From Flavobacteriaceae bacterium (GTDB lineage Bacteria; Bacteroidota; Bacteroidia; Flavobacteriales; Flavobacteriaceae), in NCBI GenBank assembly GCA_016649715.1, contig JAENXC010000008.1, positions 1 through 64,000 of the forward strand: a stretch of DNA of 64,000 nucleotides, given 5' to 3'. The position numbers were made by a program, and so were the translations under genes. How positions within the stretch are numbered: position 1 is the stretch's first letter; every line of letters starts with the position of its first letter. Shown piece by piece: positions 8,692 through 18,224 of this stretch. The notes beneath the pieces are model-generated. The model was not told where the DNA came from, searched no databases, and saw nothing but the letters and a program-made list of their open reading frames with translations.

Positions 8692-10029
8692 TTATAGATT
8701 TCTAACTGCATCCTTGAACTGTCTTCCGCGGTCTTCGTAATTCTCAAATAAATCAAAACTCGCGCAGGCTGGCGAAAGCAGAACAGTGTTGTTGCGATCA
8801 GCCAATTTGTACGCTATTTGAACCGCCATTGCCATGGAATCGGTTTCTATAATTGTATCCACAATATTTCCGAAGGCGTTTATTATCTTTTCATTGTCAA
8901 CGCCCAAACAGATTATCGCTTTCACTTTTTCGTTAACTAATGGTAAAAGCTCTGAGTAATCATTGCCTTTGTCCACGCCGCCCACAATCCAAACAGTGGG
9001 ATTTTCCATACAGCCCAAGGCATAAAATGTGGCATTTACATTTGTGGCTTTGCTATCGTTGATGTACATCACATTATTGATTTTCAAAACCTTTTCAAGT
9101 CTGTGCTCAACGCCCTGAAAACCCTCCAAACTTTCACGAATGGTCTGTTTTCTCACCTTTAATAATGTGGCAACCATACTGGCGGCCATTGCGTTTTTTA
9201 CGTTGTGTTCCCCTTGTATTCCTATTGTTGCGATTGGCATAGTAAATTGATTATTATCTATTGTTATTATTATTTCGTTGTTTCTTTTGAATGCTCCCTG
9301 CTTCACTTCTTTTTTGGTTGAAAAAGGAAGCAGTTGCGATTTAATTGTATTTTGTGAAAGCCATCTCAGTATTTCCACATCATCTGCGTCATAAATAAAA
9401 TAGTCCTGCGCCGTTTGGTTCATCGTTATCCTGAATTTTGATGCGATATAATTTTCATATTTATAATCATATCTGTCCAAATGATCCGGACTCAAATTTG
9501 TCAAAACTGCAATGTGTGGCGCAAAGGTTTCAATTCCGTCAAGTTGAAAACTGCTGAGTTCGAGTACGAAATTTTCATACTTTCCCTCAGAAACCTGTTC
9601 AGCAAAACTCTTTCCGATATTGCCTCCCAAAGCCACATTTAAGCCACCGTTTTTCAGCAATTCGTAGGTCAAACTTGCGGTGGTAGTTTTTCCGTTACTA
9701 CCGGTAATTCCTACAATTATCGCTTTCGTGTACTTTGAAGCGAACTCAATTTCAGAAATTACTTTCACTCCTTTTTCGTGCAACTTTTTAATGATTGGCG
9801 CCTTATCGGGAATTCCCGGACTTTTCATTACAACATCTGCTGAAAGGATTTTCTCTTCGGAATGACCTTCCTCTTCCCATTCAATTTCATTATTTATAAG
9901 AACTTGTTTGTACTTTTCTTTTATTTTTCCGAAGTCTGAAACAAACACTTCAAACCCTTTCTTTTTTCCCAAAATGGCCGTTCCTACTCCGCTTTCACCT
10001 CCTCCTAAAATCACCAATCGCTGTTTCAC
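8692..10029 (-). CDS. murD: UDP-MurNAc-L-Ala:D-Glu ligase MurD
   Basis: Adds D-glutamate to UDP-MurNAc-L-Ala. The N-terminal LVILGGGESGVGTAILGKK loop, the P-loop GITGSNGKTTTASL and the C-terminal LLSPACASFDLFENYEDRGRQFKDAV segment are all characteristic, and the length (445) is typical. The start codon is GTG at 10029; the mraY stop lies one base upstream, so the genes are tightly coupled. Confidence 0.97.
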   Translation of the reverse strand: MKQRLVILGGGESGVGTAILGKKKGFEVFVSDFGKIKEKYKQVLINNEIEWEEEGHSEEKILSADVVMKSPGIPDKAPIIKKLHEKGVKVISEIEFASKYTKAIIVGITGSNGKTTTASLTYELLKNGGLNVALGGNIGKSFAEQVSEGKYENFVLELSSFQLDGIETFAPHIAVLTNLSPDHLDRYDYKYENYIASKFRITMNQTAQDYFIYDADDVEILRWLSQNTIKSQLLPFSTKKEVKQGAFKRNNEIIITIDNNQFTMPIATIGIQGEHNVKNAMAASMVATLLKVRKQTIRESLEGFQGVEHRLEKVLKINNVMYINDSKATNVNATFYALGCMENPTVWIVGGVDKGNDYSELLPLVNEKVKAIICLGVDNEKIINAFGNIVDTIIETDSMAMAVQIAYKLADRNNTVLLSPACASFDLFENYEDRGRQFKDAVRNL

Positions 10030-10030
10030 C

Positions 10031-11263
10031 TTATCTAATTTTTAGAGTGACAATGGTGATAATTGCCAAAAAAATTCCCACAATCCAAAACCGTGTTACA
10101 ATCTTACTTTCGTGAAAACCCTTTATTTGATAATGATGATGCAGCGGCGACATTCTGAAAATTCGTCTTCCTTCGCCAAATTTTTTCTTTGTGTATTTAA
10201 ACCAACCAACCTGCAAAACCACTGAAAGATTTTCCATCAAAAAGATTCCGCAAAGAATTGGAATCAACAATTCTTTTCGAACGGCAATTGCGATAACGGC
10301 TATAATTCCACCAATAGTCAAACTGCCTGTATCGCCCATAAACACTTGTGCCGGATAGGCATTGTACCATAAAAATCCAATAAGAGCCCCGACAAATGCC
10401 GTGATGAAAATGGTCATTTCACCAGTATTTGGGATGTACATAATATTCAGGTAATCCGCAAAAATGACGTTGCCCGAGACCCATGCAAAGAGTGCAAGCG
10501 TTAGCCCAATGATCGCGGAAGTTCCCGCAGCAAGTCCATCAATTCCATCAGTAAGATTTGCACCATTTGAAACTGCCGTAATGATAAAAATCACTATGGG
10601 AATAAAAATGAGCCACACATAGCTTTTATAATTTTCGCCCGCCCAGCTTATCAATTCCGAATAATTGAATTCGTTTTCTTTTACGAATGGAATGGTGGTC
10701 AGCATTGCTTTGTCCTTCACATAAAATTCGTTGGTAGGTCCTTTAGCAATTATTTCAGTTTCTGTTCCCGGATCGGCAATGTTTCGTTGAACGATGATAT
10801 CTGGGTGTAAATACATGGTTGCACCCACGAAAAGCCCCAAACCTATTTGCCCAATAATTTTAAATTTTCCCGGCAATCCCTGTTTGTCATTTTTGAATTT
10901 TTTTATGTGATCGTCAATAAAACCGATGGTTCCCATCCAAAGCGTAGTTACAATAAGCAGGATTACGTAAATATTTTCCAGCTTCGCGAAAAGCAACACG
11001 GGAATGAGCGTGGCGAGAATTATGATAATTCCGCCCATTGTTGGCGTTCCCACTTTTTCGTTTTGACCGTCCAGACCTAGGTCGCGAATGGATTCACCAA
11101 CTTGTTTTCTTCTTAAGTAATTGATTATCTTTTTACCGTAAACCGTTGCAATAAATAGCGAAAGAATAACCGCCAAAATAGCCCGAAACGTAATAAAATT
11201 GAACAAGCCCGCGCCCGGCAAATCGTATGTTTTATCCAAATATTCAAAAAGATAATAAAGCAT
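10031..11263 (-). CDS. mraY: Phospho-MurNAc-pentapeptide transferase MraY
   Basis: An integral membrane enzyme that makes lipid I from UDP-MurNAc-pentapeptide and undecaprenyl phosphate. It has many hydrophobic helices and the conserved acidic loops: VGTPTMGG and [19 protein letters not shown] near the N-terminal third, [12 protein letters not shown] in the middle, VFMGDTGSL later, and the [12 protein letters not shown] motif close to the C-terminus. At 410 residues it carries the extra extracytoplasmic loop common in Bacteroidota (about residues 155-215). ATG start; four bases separate it from murE. Confidence 0.98.
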   Translation of the reverse strand: MLYYLFEYLDKTYDLPGAGLFNFITFRAILAVILSLFIATVYGKKIINYLRRKQVGESIRDLGLDGQNEKVGTPTMGGIIIILATLIPVLLFAKLENIYVILLIVTTLWMGTIGFIDDHIKKFKNDKQGLPGKFKIIGQIGLGLFVGATMYLHPDIIVQRNIADPGTETEIIAKGPTNEFYVKDKAMLTTIPFVKENEFNYSELISWAGENYKSYVWLIFIPIVIFIITAVSNGANLTDGIDGLAAGTSAIIGLTLALFAWVSGNVIFADYLNIMYIPNTGEMTIFITAFVGALIGFLWYNAYPAQVFMGDTGSLTIGGIIAVIAIAVRKELLIPILCGIFLMENLSVVLQVGWFKYTKKKFGEGRRIFRMSPLHHHYQIKGFHESKIVTRFWIVGIFLAIITIVTLKIR

Positions 11264-11267
11264 TTTG

Positions 11268-12731
11268 CTATTTGTTTAGGGTTGTTAAAAGTTGGTTCAC
11301 TATTTCAAAATCATCAAAATCGAAGCGTTCACCATTAATTTCCTGATAGGTTTCGTGGCCTTTTCCAGCTATTAAAATGATGTCATTTTCCTGCGCCATT
11401 TGGCAAGCGGCTTTTATCGCCTCTTTTCTATTTGTGATTGAAATGGTCTTTTTATAATGTTCCGCTGGCACGCCAGCTTCAATTTGTTCAATGATTTTTT
11501 CAGGGCTTTCGCTTCTTGGATTGTCACTCGTAAAAACCACTTTTGTGCTCAACGCAGCGGCGATATTCCCCATTATTGGGCGTTTTTGTGCATCGCGGTC
11601 GCCGCCGCAACCCATAACCGTAATAACTTCTTCGTTGCCGATGCGGATGCTGTTTATGGTTTCCAATACATTTTTTAGGGCATCGGGCGTGTGGGCATAA
11701 TCAATAATTGCGGTGATTTTCTTTTCCGAAATTAAATATTGAAACCTGCCACTCACACTTTCCAAAGTGCTCATAATTTGAAGGGTTTCAAGTTCCTTTA
11801 ATCCCAAAAGTTGCGCTGTTCCGTAGATTGCGAGCAAATTATACGCGTTGAAACCGCCAATTAATTTCACCCACAATTCCTGATTGTTTATTTTAAGAAG
11901 TTGGCCGGTGAATTGGCTTTCCAAAACCTGCGCTTTATAGTCGGCATATGTTTTTAGGGCGTAGGTGTATTTTTTCGCCTTTGTATTCTGAAGCATCATC
12001 ACGCCATTTTTGTCATCCACATTTACCAATGCGAAAGCAGATTTAGGCAATTCGTCAAAAAATGATTTTTTAACGTCGCGGTATTCCGCAAAATCTTTGT
12101 GATAATCCAAATGATCGTGTGAAAGATTGGTGAAAACGCCACCGACAAAATGAAGCGCTTCGGTACGTTTTTGATGAATTCCGTGTGAACTCACTTCCAT
12201 AAAGCAGAATTCCACGCCCGCATCTACCATTTCGCGTAAATAGCTGTTGATGGTCAACGAATCGGGAGTTGTGTGTGTGGCTTTGTGTTCCACATCGCCC
12301 ACCATTATTCTTACGGTGGAAAGCAGGCCAGCCTCCAATCCCGCCTTTTTGAAAAGTTCGTACAATAAAGAAGAAACTGTTGTTTTTCCGTTGGTTCCAG
12401 TTATTCCCACGAGCTTCAACTCTTCGGAAGGATTTCCGTAGTAATTGGCTGCCATAATTGCCAAGGCCTTGTGCGAATCCGTAACTTGAACGTATGTAAT
12501 TCCGTTTACGATATGCTCTGGCAAGGTTTCGCAAATAATAGCCAAAGCACCTTGTTCCGAAGCTTTTTTTATGAATTGATGCCCATCGGAAACCGTACCC
12601 TTTATTGCGATGAAAACGTCGTTCAACGAAACTTTTCGGGAATCAAATTCCAGATTGTTTATGGCCACGGAAGTACTGCCCACAACTTTTTCGAGGGTAA
12701 CTTTGTACAATATGTCCTTTAAATATATCAC
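11268..12731 (-). CDS. murE: UDP-MurNAc-tripeptide ligase MurE (DAP type)
   Basis: Adds the third stem residue. The P-loop [14 protein letters not shown] and the specificity motif TSDNPRSE are present; DNPR is the signature of enzymes that use meso-diaminopimelate, so the cell wall is predicted to be DAP type. 487 residues. The start is GTG at 12731 and overlaps the ftsI stop as GTGA, so translation is probably coupled to ftsI. Confidence 0.97.
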   Translation of the reverse strand: MIYLKDILYKVTLEKVVGSTSVAINNLEFDSRKVSLNDVFIAIKGTVSDGHQFIKKASEQGALAIICETLPEHIVNGITYVQVTDSHKALAIMAANYYGNPSEELKLVGITGTNGKTTVSSLLYELFKKAGLEAGLLSTVRIMVGDVEHKATHTTPDSLTINSYLREMVDAGVEFCFMEVSSHGIHQKRTEALHFVGGVFTNLSHDHLDYHKDFAEYRDVKKSFFDELPKSAFALVNVDDKNGVMMLQNTKAKKYTYALKTYADYKAQVLESQFTGQLLKINNQELWVKLIGGFNAYNLLAIYGTAQLLGLKELETLQIMSTLESVSGRFQYLISEKKITAIIDYAHTPDALKNVLETINSIRIGNEEVITVMGCGGDRDAQKRPIMGNIAAALSTKVVFTSDNPRSESPEKIIEQIEAGVPAEHYKKTISITNRKEAIKAACQMAQENDIILIAGKGHETYQEINGERFDFDDFEIVNQLLTTLNK

Positions 12732-14728
12732 GACAGATTCAAGATTATTTGTTGTCCTTTTTTAAGAATTTCCCCAGATTTTATGGATTGGTCTAAAACG
12801 GTTCCGTTGCCAATCACTTTCACTTTCAGCCCAAGGTTTTCGAGAAGTGAAACAGCATCCATTCCCGCCATTCCGGTAACGTTGGGAATGGTTTTGGACG
12901 GTTGCTGCAATTTTGCATAAAACTGTTCAAAGTCATTTTCAATCACAGGATCGGTTTTTTCAACCCCTTCCACAGAATCAATAATTTGAGAATCGGTAAA
13001 TATTTTTTGAGCAATTCTTTTGAAAACCGGACCGGAAACATCCGCTCCGTAAAATCCTTTTTTGGTGCTTGGTTTATGAATGATTACGATACAGGAATAC
13101 TTTGGGTTTTCCGCTGGAAAGAATCCCGCAAACGAAGAAATATAGCGGCGGTTGCTTTTCCAGTCTGGCATCCAATATTCGGTCTGTGCGGTCCCTGTTT
13201 TTCCAGCCATTGAAAAATCGGGAGAGTAAAGTGATTTCGCTGTGCCGCGTTTCACTATATTTTTCATGATTTCCCTTACTTCCTTCAAGGTTTCATCCGA
13301 ACAGATTTTTGGGTTTATAACCTTTGTATTATAAGTAGTCACTTTTTCATTCCAAGCGCGTACCTCCTTTATAAAACGGGGTTTTACCATTACCCCGTTG
13401 TTGGCAATGGCATTGTAAAAGGTAAGAGTCTGCAGAGGCGTAAGTCGTAAATTGTAGCCATAGGCCATAGAGGGCAAAGCGTTCTTGCTCCATTTTTTGT
13501 CGCCTGGCTCTGGAATCATTGGCTTTCCTTCGCCTTTAATAGCCACGCCCGTCTTTTCATTTAGGTGCCAACTTTTTAAACGGTTGATGAATTTATTTGG
13601 GTTTTTTGCATAATTGTCATTCACAATTGTTGCCAAACCAATGTTTGAAGAAACTTCCAAAGCGCGCGCAGCAGAGATTTTTCCGAAGCCGCCTCGATGG
13701 GAATCGTAGATTTTTCTTCCGTAGAAAACTTTTATACCATTGCCGGTATCAATCACGGTACTGGTGTCTATAACCTTATCTTCCAAAGCGGCCATAAAAG
13801 CCATAATCTTGAAAGTAGAACCTGGCTCGTGCGATTCACCGATGGCGTAATTGAGTTTTTCGTAATAAGTGCCATCTGAAGTACGGCCCAAGTTTGAAAC
13901 GGCTTTTATCTCACCCGTCGCAACTTCCATCACTATGACCGTTCCGTGGTCTGCTTCGTAATATTCAAGCTGTTTCAGCAAAGCGTGGTGCGCAATATCT
14001 TGAATATTCACATTTATGGTAGAAACGATATCATAACCATCCTGTGGCTCAATTTCGTTATCATCGGAAATGGGTTTCCATTGACCGACGGCTATTTTTT
14101 GCTTTAGGCGGTGGCCTTCTTTTCCTGTCAACAAATCGTTAAAAGCGCCTTCCAAGCCCACGGCATAATAGCCCGGACGGTCAAAAGCTTCATCACCCAC
14201 GGTGCGTTGCGCAATTTTTCCGATGGGGTGTTCGCGAACGGTGCGCTGTTCCACAATTATTCCACCTTTGTAGGGCCCTTTGCGGAAAAGCGGTAAATTT
14301 TTCACCTTAATATAATCTGAATAGCCCAAGTTTTTTACGATAAACAAATACCGATTTTTATCGGCACGGGCTTTTCTAAACATATTTTGATAATAGGAAA
14401 CTGGCTTCCCAAACATCTTGCTCAAGCCTTCGGAAAGTGGTTTTAAATTTTCTTTGAAGTCTTCGGAAGTAACCGTAACCGCGTCAAAACGGATGTCGTA
14501 TTTGGGTACTGAAGTGGCCAAAAGACTGCCATCATCTGCATACACATTGCCGCGATTGGCGGGAATCACGAAATTTTTGATGGTGTTTTCCTTCGCCAAC
14601 TCACGATACTTTTCGCCTTGAGCAAACTGAATATTCATCAACTTGATGCTTATGGCAAGCGCAAAGAGAAACATACACCCAGCGATGATGTACAAACGGT
14701 TTAGTATGTTTTTTTCTTCGAAAGGCAT
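12728..14728 (-). CDS. ftsI: Septal penicillin-binding protein FtsI (class B PBP with PASTA)
   Basis: The transpeptidase that cross-links septal peptidoglycan with FtsW. One N-terminal transmembrane helix (about residues 11-28), a PBP dimerisation domain, then the transpeptidase with SxxK (HEPGSTFKIM), SxN (EVSSNIGL) and KTGT (AGKTGTAQTEY) motifs. The last 60 residues form a PASTA domain (IPNVTGMAGMDAVSLLENLG). The length of 666 is normal for Bacteroidota. The ATG at 14728 is only two bases away from a tandem TCAGTGT array, so the ribosome-binding region is made of repeat sequence. Confidence 0.97.
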   Translation of the reverse strand: MPFEEKNILNRLYIIAGCMFLFALAISIKLMNIQFAQGEKYRELAKENTIKNFVIPANRGNVYADDGSLLATSVPKYDIRFDAVTVTSEDFKENLKPLSEGLSKMFGKPVSYYQNMFRKARADKNRYLFIVKNLGYSDYIKVKNLPLFRKGPYKGGIIVEQRTVREHPIGKIAQRTVGDEAFDRPGYYAVGLEGAFNDLLTGKEGHRLKQKIAVGQWKPISDDNEIEPQDGYDIVSTINVNIQDIAHHALLKQLEYYEADHGTVIVMEVATGEIKAVSNLGRTSDGTYYEKLNYAIGESHEPGSTFKIMAFMAALEDKVIDTSTVIDTGNGIKVFYGRKIYDSHRGGFGKISAARALEVSSNIGLATIVNDNYAKNPNKFINRLKSWHLNEKTGVAIKGEGKPMIPEPGDKKWSKNALPSMAYGYNLRLTPLQTLTFYNAIANNGVMVKPRFIKEVRAWNEKVTTYNTKVINPKICSDETLKEVREIMKNIVKRGTAKSLYSPDFSMAGKTGTAQTEYWMPDWKSNRRYISSFAGFFPAENPKYSCIVIIHKPSTKKGFYGADVSGPVFKRIAQKIFTDSQIIDSVEGVEKTDPVIENDFEQFYAKLQQPSKTIPNVTGMAGMDAVSLLENLGLKVKVIGNGTVLDQSIKSGEILKKGQQIILNLS

Positions 14729-14730
14729 GC

Positions 14731-14758
14731 TCAGTGGTCAGTGTTCAGTGTTCAGTTG
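14731..14758. repeat. Heptamer tandem array (TCAGTGT)x4 at the ftsI start
   Basis: Four units, TCAGTGG, TCAGTGT, TCAGTGT and TCAGTTG, occupy the space immediately upstream of the ftsI ATG (read ACACTGA in the gene sense). It therefore replaces the usual leader and ribosome-binding region. Confidence 0.93.
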
Positions 14759-14787
14759 TATTGTCTCTTTTCTTTATTCTGTGTTCT

Positions 14788-15108
14788 TTATTCTTTCTTT
14801 TCGATAATTCGAATTCGCTTCGGCGGCGTTACGGAAGGCTGTAGGCCGCGGTTTTCCATTGCTGCAATTATTTTACTTTCCATTCGGGCTTGCATCAACA
14901 GCATCCGCACGTCTACATATTCGCTTTTCAACTCTTTTACTTGGGCATTCAACTTTGAGATTTTGTGCACTTTTTTATCCGCACTGTGCGAACTGGCAAT
15001 CATTATCAAAGCCAAAACAGAAAGGAAAATGATGAAACGCCAATTTTTCAGGGCGTCGTCGCTCACTAGAAATTTTCCTTTTATTATGTTGTAAAAACCG
15101 TCTTTCAA
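14788..15108 (-). CDS. ftsL: FtsL-like divisome protein
   Basis: A 106-residue bitopic protein with one transmembrane helix (WRFIIFLSVLALIMIASS, about 23-40) followed by a short coiled coil (DKKVHKISKLNAQVKELKSEY). It lies between rsmH and ftsI, where FtsL is expected, and matches the FtsL-like family seen in Flavobacteriaceae. The start codon appears to be TTG at 15108; there is no ATG before the membrane segment. FtsL proteins are poorly conserved, so topology and position carry the call. Confidence 0.85.
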   Translation of the reverse strand: MKDGFYNIIKGKFLVSDDALKNWRFIIFLSVLALIMIASSHSADKKVHKISKLNAQVKELKSEYVDVRMLLMQARMESKIIAAMENRGLQPSVTPPKRIRIIEKKE

Positions 15109-15113
15109 AATTT

Positions 15114-15143
15114 GGGATTCGTTTATTCGGGATTCGTTAATTG
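15114..15143. repeat. 15-bp direct repeat (two copies)
   Basis: Two adjacent 15-base units of the form GGGATTCGTTxATTx lie upstream of the ftsL start, inside the rsmH-ftsL gap. The GGGATTCGT core recurs at about 61068-61079 near the DinB gene, so this is another dispersed simple repeat. Confidence 0.8.
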
Positions 15144-15172
15144 ACTCCTTTTTACTTTATCTCTCTTTATTC

Positions 15173-15193
15173 CCTGCCCGTCCGGCAGGCGGG
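15173..15193. repeat. GC-rich palindromic repeat (CCTGCC family)
   Basis: A short imperfect palindrome with CCTGCC on one side and GGCAGG on the other, in the rsmH-ftsL gap of the dcw operon. Similar elements occur at 26633-26653, 61047-61065 and 61142-61170. It has no T run and is inside an operon, so I do not call it a terminator. Confidence 0.7.
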
Positions 15194-15222
15194 TTTTCCC
15201 TTTATTCTTTTTTCTGAAAAAA

Positions 15223-16119
15223 TTATATCTTTTCTGCGATTCTGAGCTTTGCACTTCGGGCGCGGTTGTTTTGTTTTATTTCTTCTTCGGAAGGGATTAT
15301 AAATTTTCCAATGGCTTTAAAAGGCACTTCCACCCTACCAAAAACATCTTTTTCCGGTTCGCCCTCAAACATTCCACTGCGGATGTAACGTTTCACCAAT
15401 CTGTCTTCCAACGAGTGATAGCTTATCAAACTGATCCGTCCACCTGGTTTCAAGACTTCATTTGTTTGAAGCAAAAATTCCTTCAACGCTTCTAATTCTT
15501 GGTTCACTTCAATCCGAATGGCTTGATAGATTTGGGCCAGAATTTTGTTCTCTTTATGTGCTGGCAAAAACCTCCTGAGCACTTTTTTGAGTTGTTCGCT
15601 GGTTTTTATTTTTTCTTCCTGACGTGCTTCAACGATTACCCGTGCCATTCCTGCCGCATTGCGCAATTCGCCGTAATTTGACAACACATTTCGCAATTGA
15701 ACTTCTTCGTATTTATTGACCACCGTATATGCCGAAAAATTTGTGTCGCGGTTCATGCGCATATCCAAATCGGCTTCAAAACGGGTTGAAAAACCTCTTT
15801 CGGCAACGTCAAATTGATGAGAAGAAACGCCAAAATCACCCAAAATTCCATCTACCGTTTTATGGCCATGAAACCTCAAAAATTGTTTCAAAAACCGAAA
15901 ATTTTGATTGATGAGTAAAAACCTGTCATCATCAATGGTGTTTTCTAAAGCATCTTTATCTTGATCAAAAGCGATGAGTTTTCCTTTTGGGCCCAAGTGT
16001 TTCAATATTTCCAGGGAATGACCGCCGCCGCCGAAAGTAACATCCACATAAACCCCGTCCGGCTTTATGTTTAGCCCCTCCACAGTTTCGTGTAGCAAAA
16101 CCGGATTATGATATTCCAT
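15223..16119 (-). CDS. rsmH: 16S rRNA (cytosine-1402-N4) methyltransferase RsmH
   Basis: Methylates N4 of C1402 in 16S rRNA using S-adenosylmethionine. The MEYHNPVLLHETVEGL start, the SAM-binding DVTFGGGGHS loop and the ILGDFGVSSHQ and SYHSLEDRLVKR motifs are diagnostic. I chose the ATG at 16119 (298 residues) because the family begins at MEYHNPV; ATGs at 16125 and 16128 are also possible. The start overlaps the mraZ 3' end by 14 bases. Confidence 0.97.
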   Translation of the reverse strand: MEYHNPVLLHETVEGLNIKPDGVYVDVTFGGGGHSLEILKHLGPKGKLIAFDQDKDALENTIDDDRFLLINQNFRFLKQFLRFHGHKTVDGILGDFGVSSHQFDVAERGFSTRFEADLDMRMNRDTNFSAYTVVNKYEEVQLRNVLSNYGELRNAAGMARVIVEARQEEKIKTSEQLKKVLRRFLPAHKENKILAQIYQAIRIEVNQELEALKEFLLQTNEVLKPGGRISLISYHSLEDRLVKRYIRSGMFEGEPEKDVFGRVEVPFKAIGKFIIPSEEEIKQNNRARSAKLRIAEKI

Positions 16120-16579
16120 CACCATCATTGCTTTTGTTTCCCATTACTTCTTCGGCCAAATCGGCAAAATCGTTTGCGGCATCGTCAATGGCCTGTTCGT
16201 ATTTATCTTTATCCCAGATTTCAACAATATTTATAGCGGATGAAATCACCAATTCCTTGTTTATCCCCGCGAAAGAAAGCAGGTCTTTGGGTATTAACAA
16301 TCGGCCCGTAGCGTCAAGTTCCACAGTTTTTACACCTGCGGTAAACCTTCTTATGAAGTCGTTGTTTTTTCTGTTGAAGCGGTTGAGTTCGCCCATTTTT
16401 AGCATCAAGGCATCCCATTCTTTCATCGGGTACATTTCCAAGCACGGCTGAAACACGGCACGTTTTATAACGAAGCCTTCGGGCGTAACCGATGCCAGCT
16501 GCTTTTTTAAAGGCGCAGGCATCATGACTCGTCCCTTTACGTCAGCTTTACATTCGTATGTGCCTATCAGATTGTGCAT
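16106..16579 (-). CDS. mraZ: Transcriptional regulator MraZ
   Basis: First gene of the dcw operon. MraZ has two SpoVT-AbrB half-domains and represses its own operon in bacteria where it has been studied. Both halves are visible: residues about 7-50 (ECKADVKGRVMMPAPLKKQL) and 85-130 (VELDATGRLLIPKDLLSFAG), each with the DxxGR motif. 157 residues, ATG at 16579. The sequence just upstream carries five boxes of the MraZ operator type overlapping a TAnnTTTG promoter, consistent with autoregulation. Confidence 0.96.
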   Translation of the reverse strand: MHNLIGTYECKADVKGRVMMPAPLKKQLASVTPEGFVIKRAVFQPCLEMYPMKEWDALMLKMGELNRFNRKNNDFIRRFTAGVKTVELDATGRLLIPKDLLSFAGINKELVISSAINIVEIWDKDKYEQAIDDAANDFADLAEEVMGNKSNDGDGIS

Positions 16580-16611
16580 TGTGGAAATTTCCGCTTTGAA
16601 ATTTATAGTTT

Positions 16612-16619
16612 CAAATATA
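16612..16619 (-). promoter_or_regulatory. -7 element of the dcw operon promoter (TATATTTG)
   Basis: On the minus strand the sequence TATATTTG matches the Bacteroidota -7 consensus TAnnTTTG exactly. It would place transcription start near 16605, about 25 bases before the mraZ ATG. No clear TTG is seen at the -33 position, which is occupied by MraZ-type boxes. Confidence 0.65.
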
Positions 16620-16628
16620 TATAACTTT

Positions 16629-16695
16629 TACCACATTTTACCACATTCTACCACTTTGTTGATAAGTTTTACCACTTTGTAGATAACCCACTTTG
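16629..16695 (-). promoter_or_regulatory. Cluster of five MraZ-type operator boxes
   Basis: On the minus strand five GTGG cores occur, complementing CCAC at 16631, 16641, 16651, 16672 and 16688. Three have the full form CAAAGTGG(T/G), and two are TGTGGTAAAA. Known MraZ operators are arrays of (AAA)GTGG(G/T) repeats about one helical turn apart; here three lie at exact 10-base steps and the others at 21 and 16. They overlap the -33 region of the promoter. The MraZ assignment is inference from family knowledge and position. Confidence 0.75.
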
Positions 16696-16741
16696 AAAAA
16701 TTTGAAAAAACAAAGGCAGTTTTTAAGTAGAAAGCATGATA

Positions 16742-16759
16742 TATTTTTGTTTACTTTTG
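16742..16759 (+). promoter_or_regulatory. Possible -7 elements for the hydrolase gene
   Basis: Two matches to TAnnTTTG, TATTTTTG (16742-16749) and TACTTTTG (16752-16759), lie 27-37 bases before the hydrolase ATG on the plus strand. No clear TTG stands at the expected -33 distance for either, so the call is weak. Confidence 0.4.
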
Positions 16760-16785
16760 TCATTCTAAATTGCATCAACCACCGC

Positions 16786-17550
16786 ATGTCCAAAAATTTA
16801 AAGAAAGAAGGGAAATTTTCATATTTAGAAATAGGTGAAGGCACTCCAATAATCATCCTTCACGGACTTATGGGCGGGTTGAGCAATTTTGATGGCGTTG
16901 CAGATTTCTTTCCGCTGAAAGGCTACAAAATTCTAATTCCCGAACTGCCCATTTACAAAATGACCTTGTTGCGTACCAATGTGAAAAATTTCGCGAAATA
17001 CGTTTCACAGTTCATTGACCATTTGGGTTTTGAAGAAGTGATTCTCTTGGGAAATTCATTGGGCGGACACATCGGTTTGCTGTGTACAAAAATGTATCCT
17101 GAAAAAGTGAAGGCATTGATTATTACTGGAAGCTCGGGCCTTTATGAAAGTGCGATGGGCGAAAGTTACCCCAAACGCGGCGATTACGAATACATAAAAC
17201 AAAAAGCCGAAAACGTTTTTTATGACCCCGCCGTCGCCACCAAAGAAATTGTGGACGATGTTTACGCAGCGGTAAACGACCGAAATAAATTGATACGCAC
17301 GCTTGCCATCGCAAAAAGTGCCATTAGGCACAATATGTCGAAGGATTTGCCGAAAATGCGCACCCCAACCTGTATTATTTGGGGGAAAAATGACAATGTT
17401 ACTCCTCCGGAAGTTGCCGTAGAATTTGACGAACTTTTACCAGATTCTGAGTTATTCTGGGTTGACAAATGTGGCCACGCCGCAATGATGGAGCATCCCG
17501 ATGAATTTAATAAACTGCTATATTCTTGGTTGCAAAAACGAGGATATTGA
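16786..17550 (+). CDS. Alpha/beta hydrolase
   Basis: A 254-residue alpha/beta-fold hydrolase. The oxyanion region (IIILHGLMGG), the nucleophile elbow GNSLGGH (Ser in the middle), an acidic residue in IIWGKNDNVTPPE and the catalytic histidine in DKCGHAAMMEHP form the expected triad. The substrate cannot be told. It is divergent from mraZ and 68 bases upstream of engB, and this neighbourhood (mraZ, hydrolase, engB, gldC, gldB, nadE) is common in Flavobacteriaceae. I start at the ATG at 16786; the in-frame ATG at 16693 would overlap the MraZ operator region. Confidence 0.9.
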   Translation: MSKNLKKEGKFSYLEIGEGTPIIILHGLMGGLSNFDGVADFFPLKGYKILIPELPIYKMTLLRTNVKNFAKYVSQFIDHLGFEEVILLGNSLGGHIGLLCTKMYPEKVKALIITGSSGLYESAMGESYPKRGDYEYIKQKAENVFYDPAVATKEIVDDVYAAVNDRNKLIRTLAIAKSAIRHNMSKDLPKMRTPTCIIWGKNDNVTPPEVAVEFDELLPDSELFWVDKCGHAAMMEHPDEFNKLLYSWLQKRGY

Positions 17551-17618
17551 TTCAAGATTTAAGATTCAAGGTTCTTAAAAACTCACTTTTCACATCATAA
17601 AGACTCAAAACTAAAACA

Positions 17619-18224
17619 ATGCAAATAAAATCCGCGGAATTTGTGATGAGCAACAGCGATGTCGCCAAATGTCCCAAAGACCGCATGCCAGAATATGCCT
17701 TTATTGGCCGGAGCAACGTGGGGAAATCGTCCCTCATCAATATGTTGATGCTTCGCAAAAACTTGGCAAAAACTTCGGGAAGACCAGGAAAGACACAACT
17801 TATCAACCACTTTCTCATCAACAAAAACTGGTATTTGGTAGATTTGCCAGGCTATGGTTACGCTCGTGTTTCAAAAAGCAGCAAGAAGGTATTTCAGAAA
17901 TTTATTACCAATTATTTTGAAAAAAGGGAGCAAATGGTGCTCGCCTTTGTTTTAGTAGATTGCCGCCACGAGCCCCAACCCATAGATTTGGAATTTATGG
18001 AATGGATGGGCGAAAGCGAAATTCCCTTCAATATTATTTTTACGAAAGCAGACAAGCTGAAGCCAAAAGCTTTGGAACGAAATATTGCCGCTTACCGTGA
18101 GAAAATGCTGGAAACTTGGGAAGAAATGCCGCTGTATTATATTACCTCGGCCAGCGATTCCACGGGAAGGGAGGAAGTTTTGAAATATATTGATGAACTC
18201 AACCAAAACCTCACAGGTCTTTGA
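17619..18224 (+). CDS. engB: Ribosome biogenesis GTPase EngB (YsxC/YihA)
   Basis: An essential small GTPase that acts in large ribosomal subunit assembly. G1 [10 protein letters not shown]3 DLPGYGYA and G4 TKADK are all present in 201 residues, with the conserved GKTQLINHF switch region. ATG start. The stop codon TGA (18222-18224) and the last few residues (NLTGL) lie inside a perfect 14-bp inverted repeat, so the natural C-terminus may have been altered by the insertion of a palindromic element. Confidence 0.96.
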   Translation: MQIKSAEFVMSNSDVAKCPKDRMPEYAFIGRSNVGKSSLINMLMLRKNLAKTSGRPGKTQLINHFLINKNWYLVDLPGYGYARVSKSSKKVFQKFITNYFEKREQMVLAFVLVDCRHEPQPIDLEFMEWMGESEIPFNIIFTKADKLKPKALERNIAAYREKMLETWEEMPLYYITSASDSTGREEVLKYIDELNQNLTGL

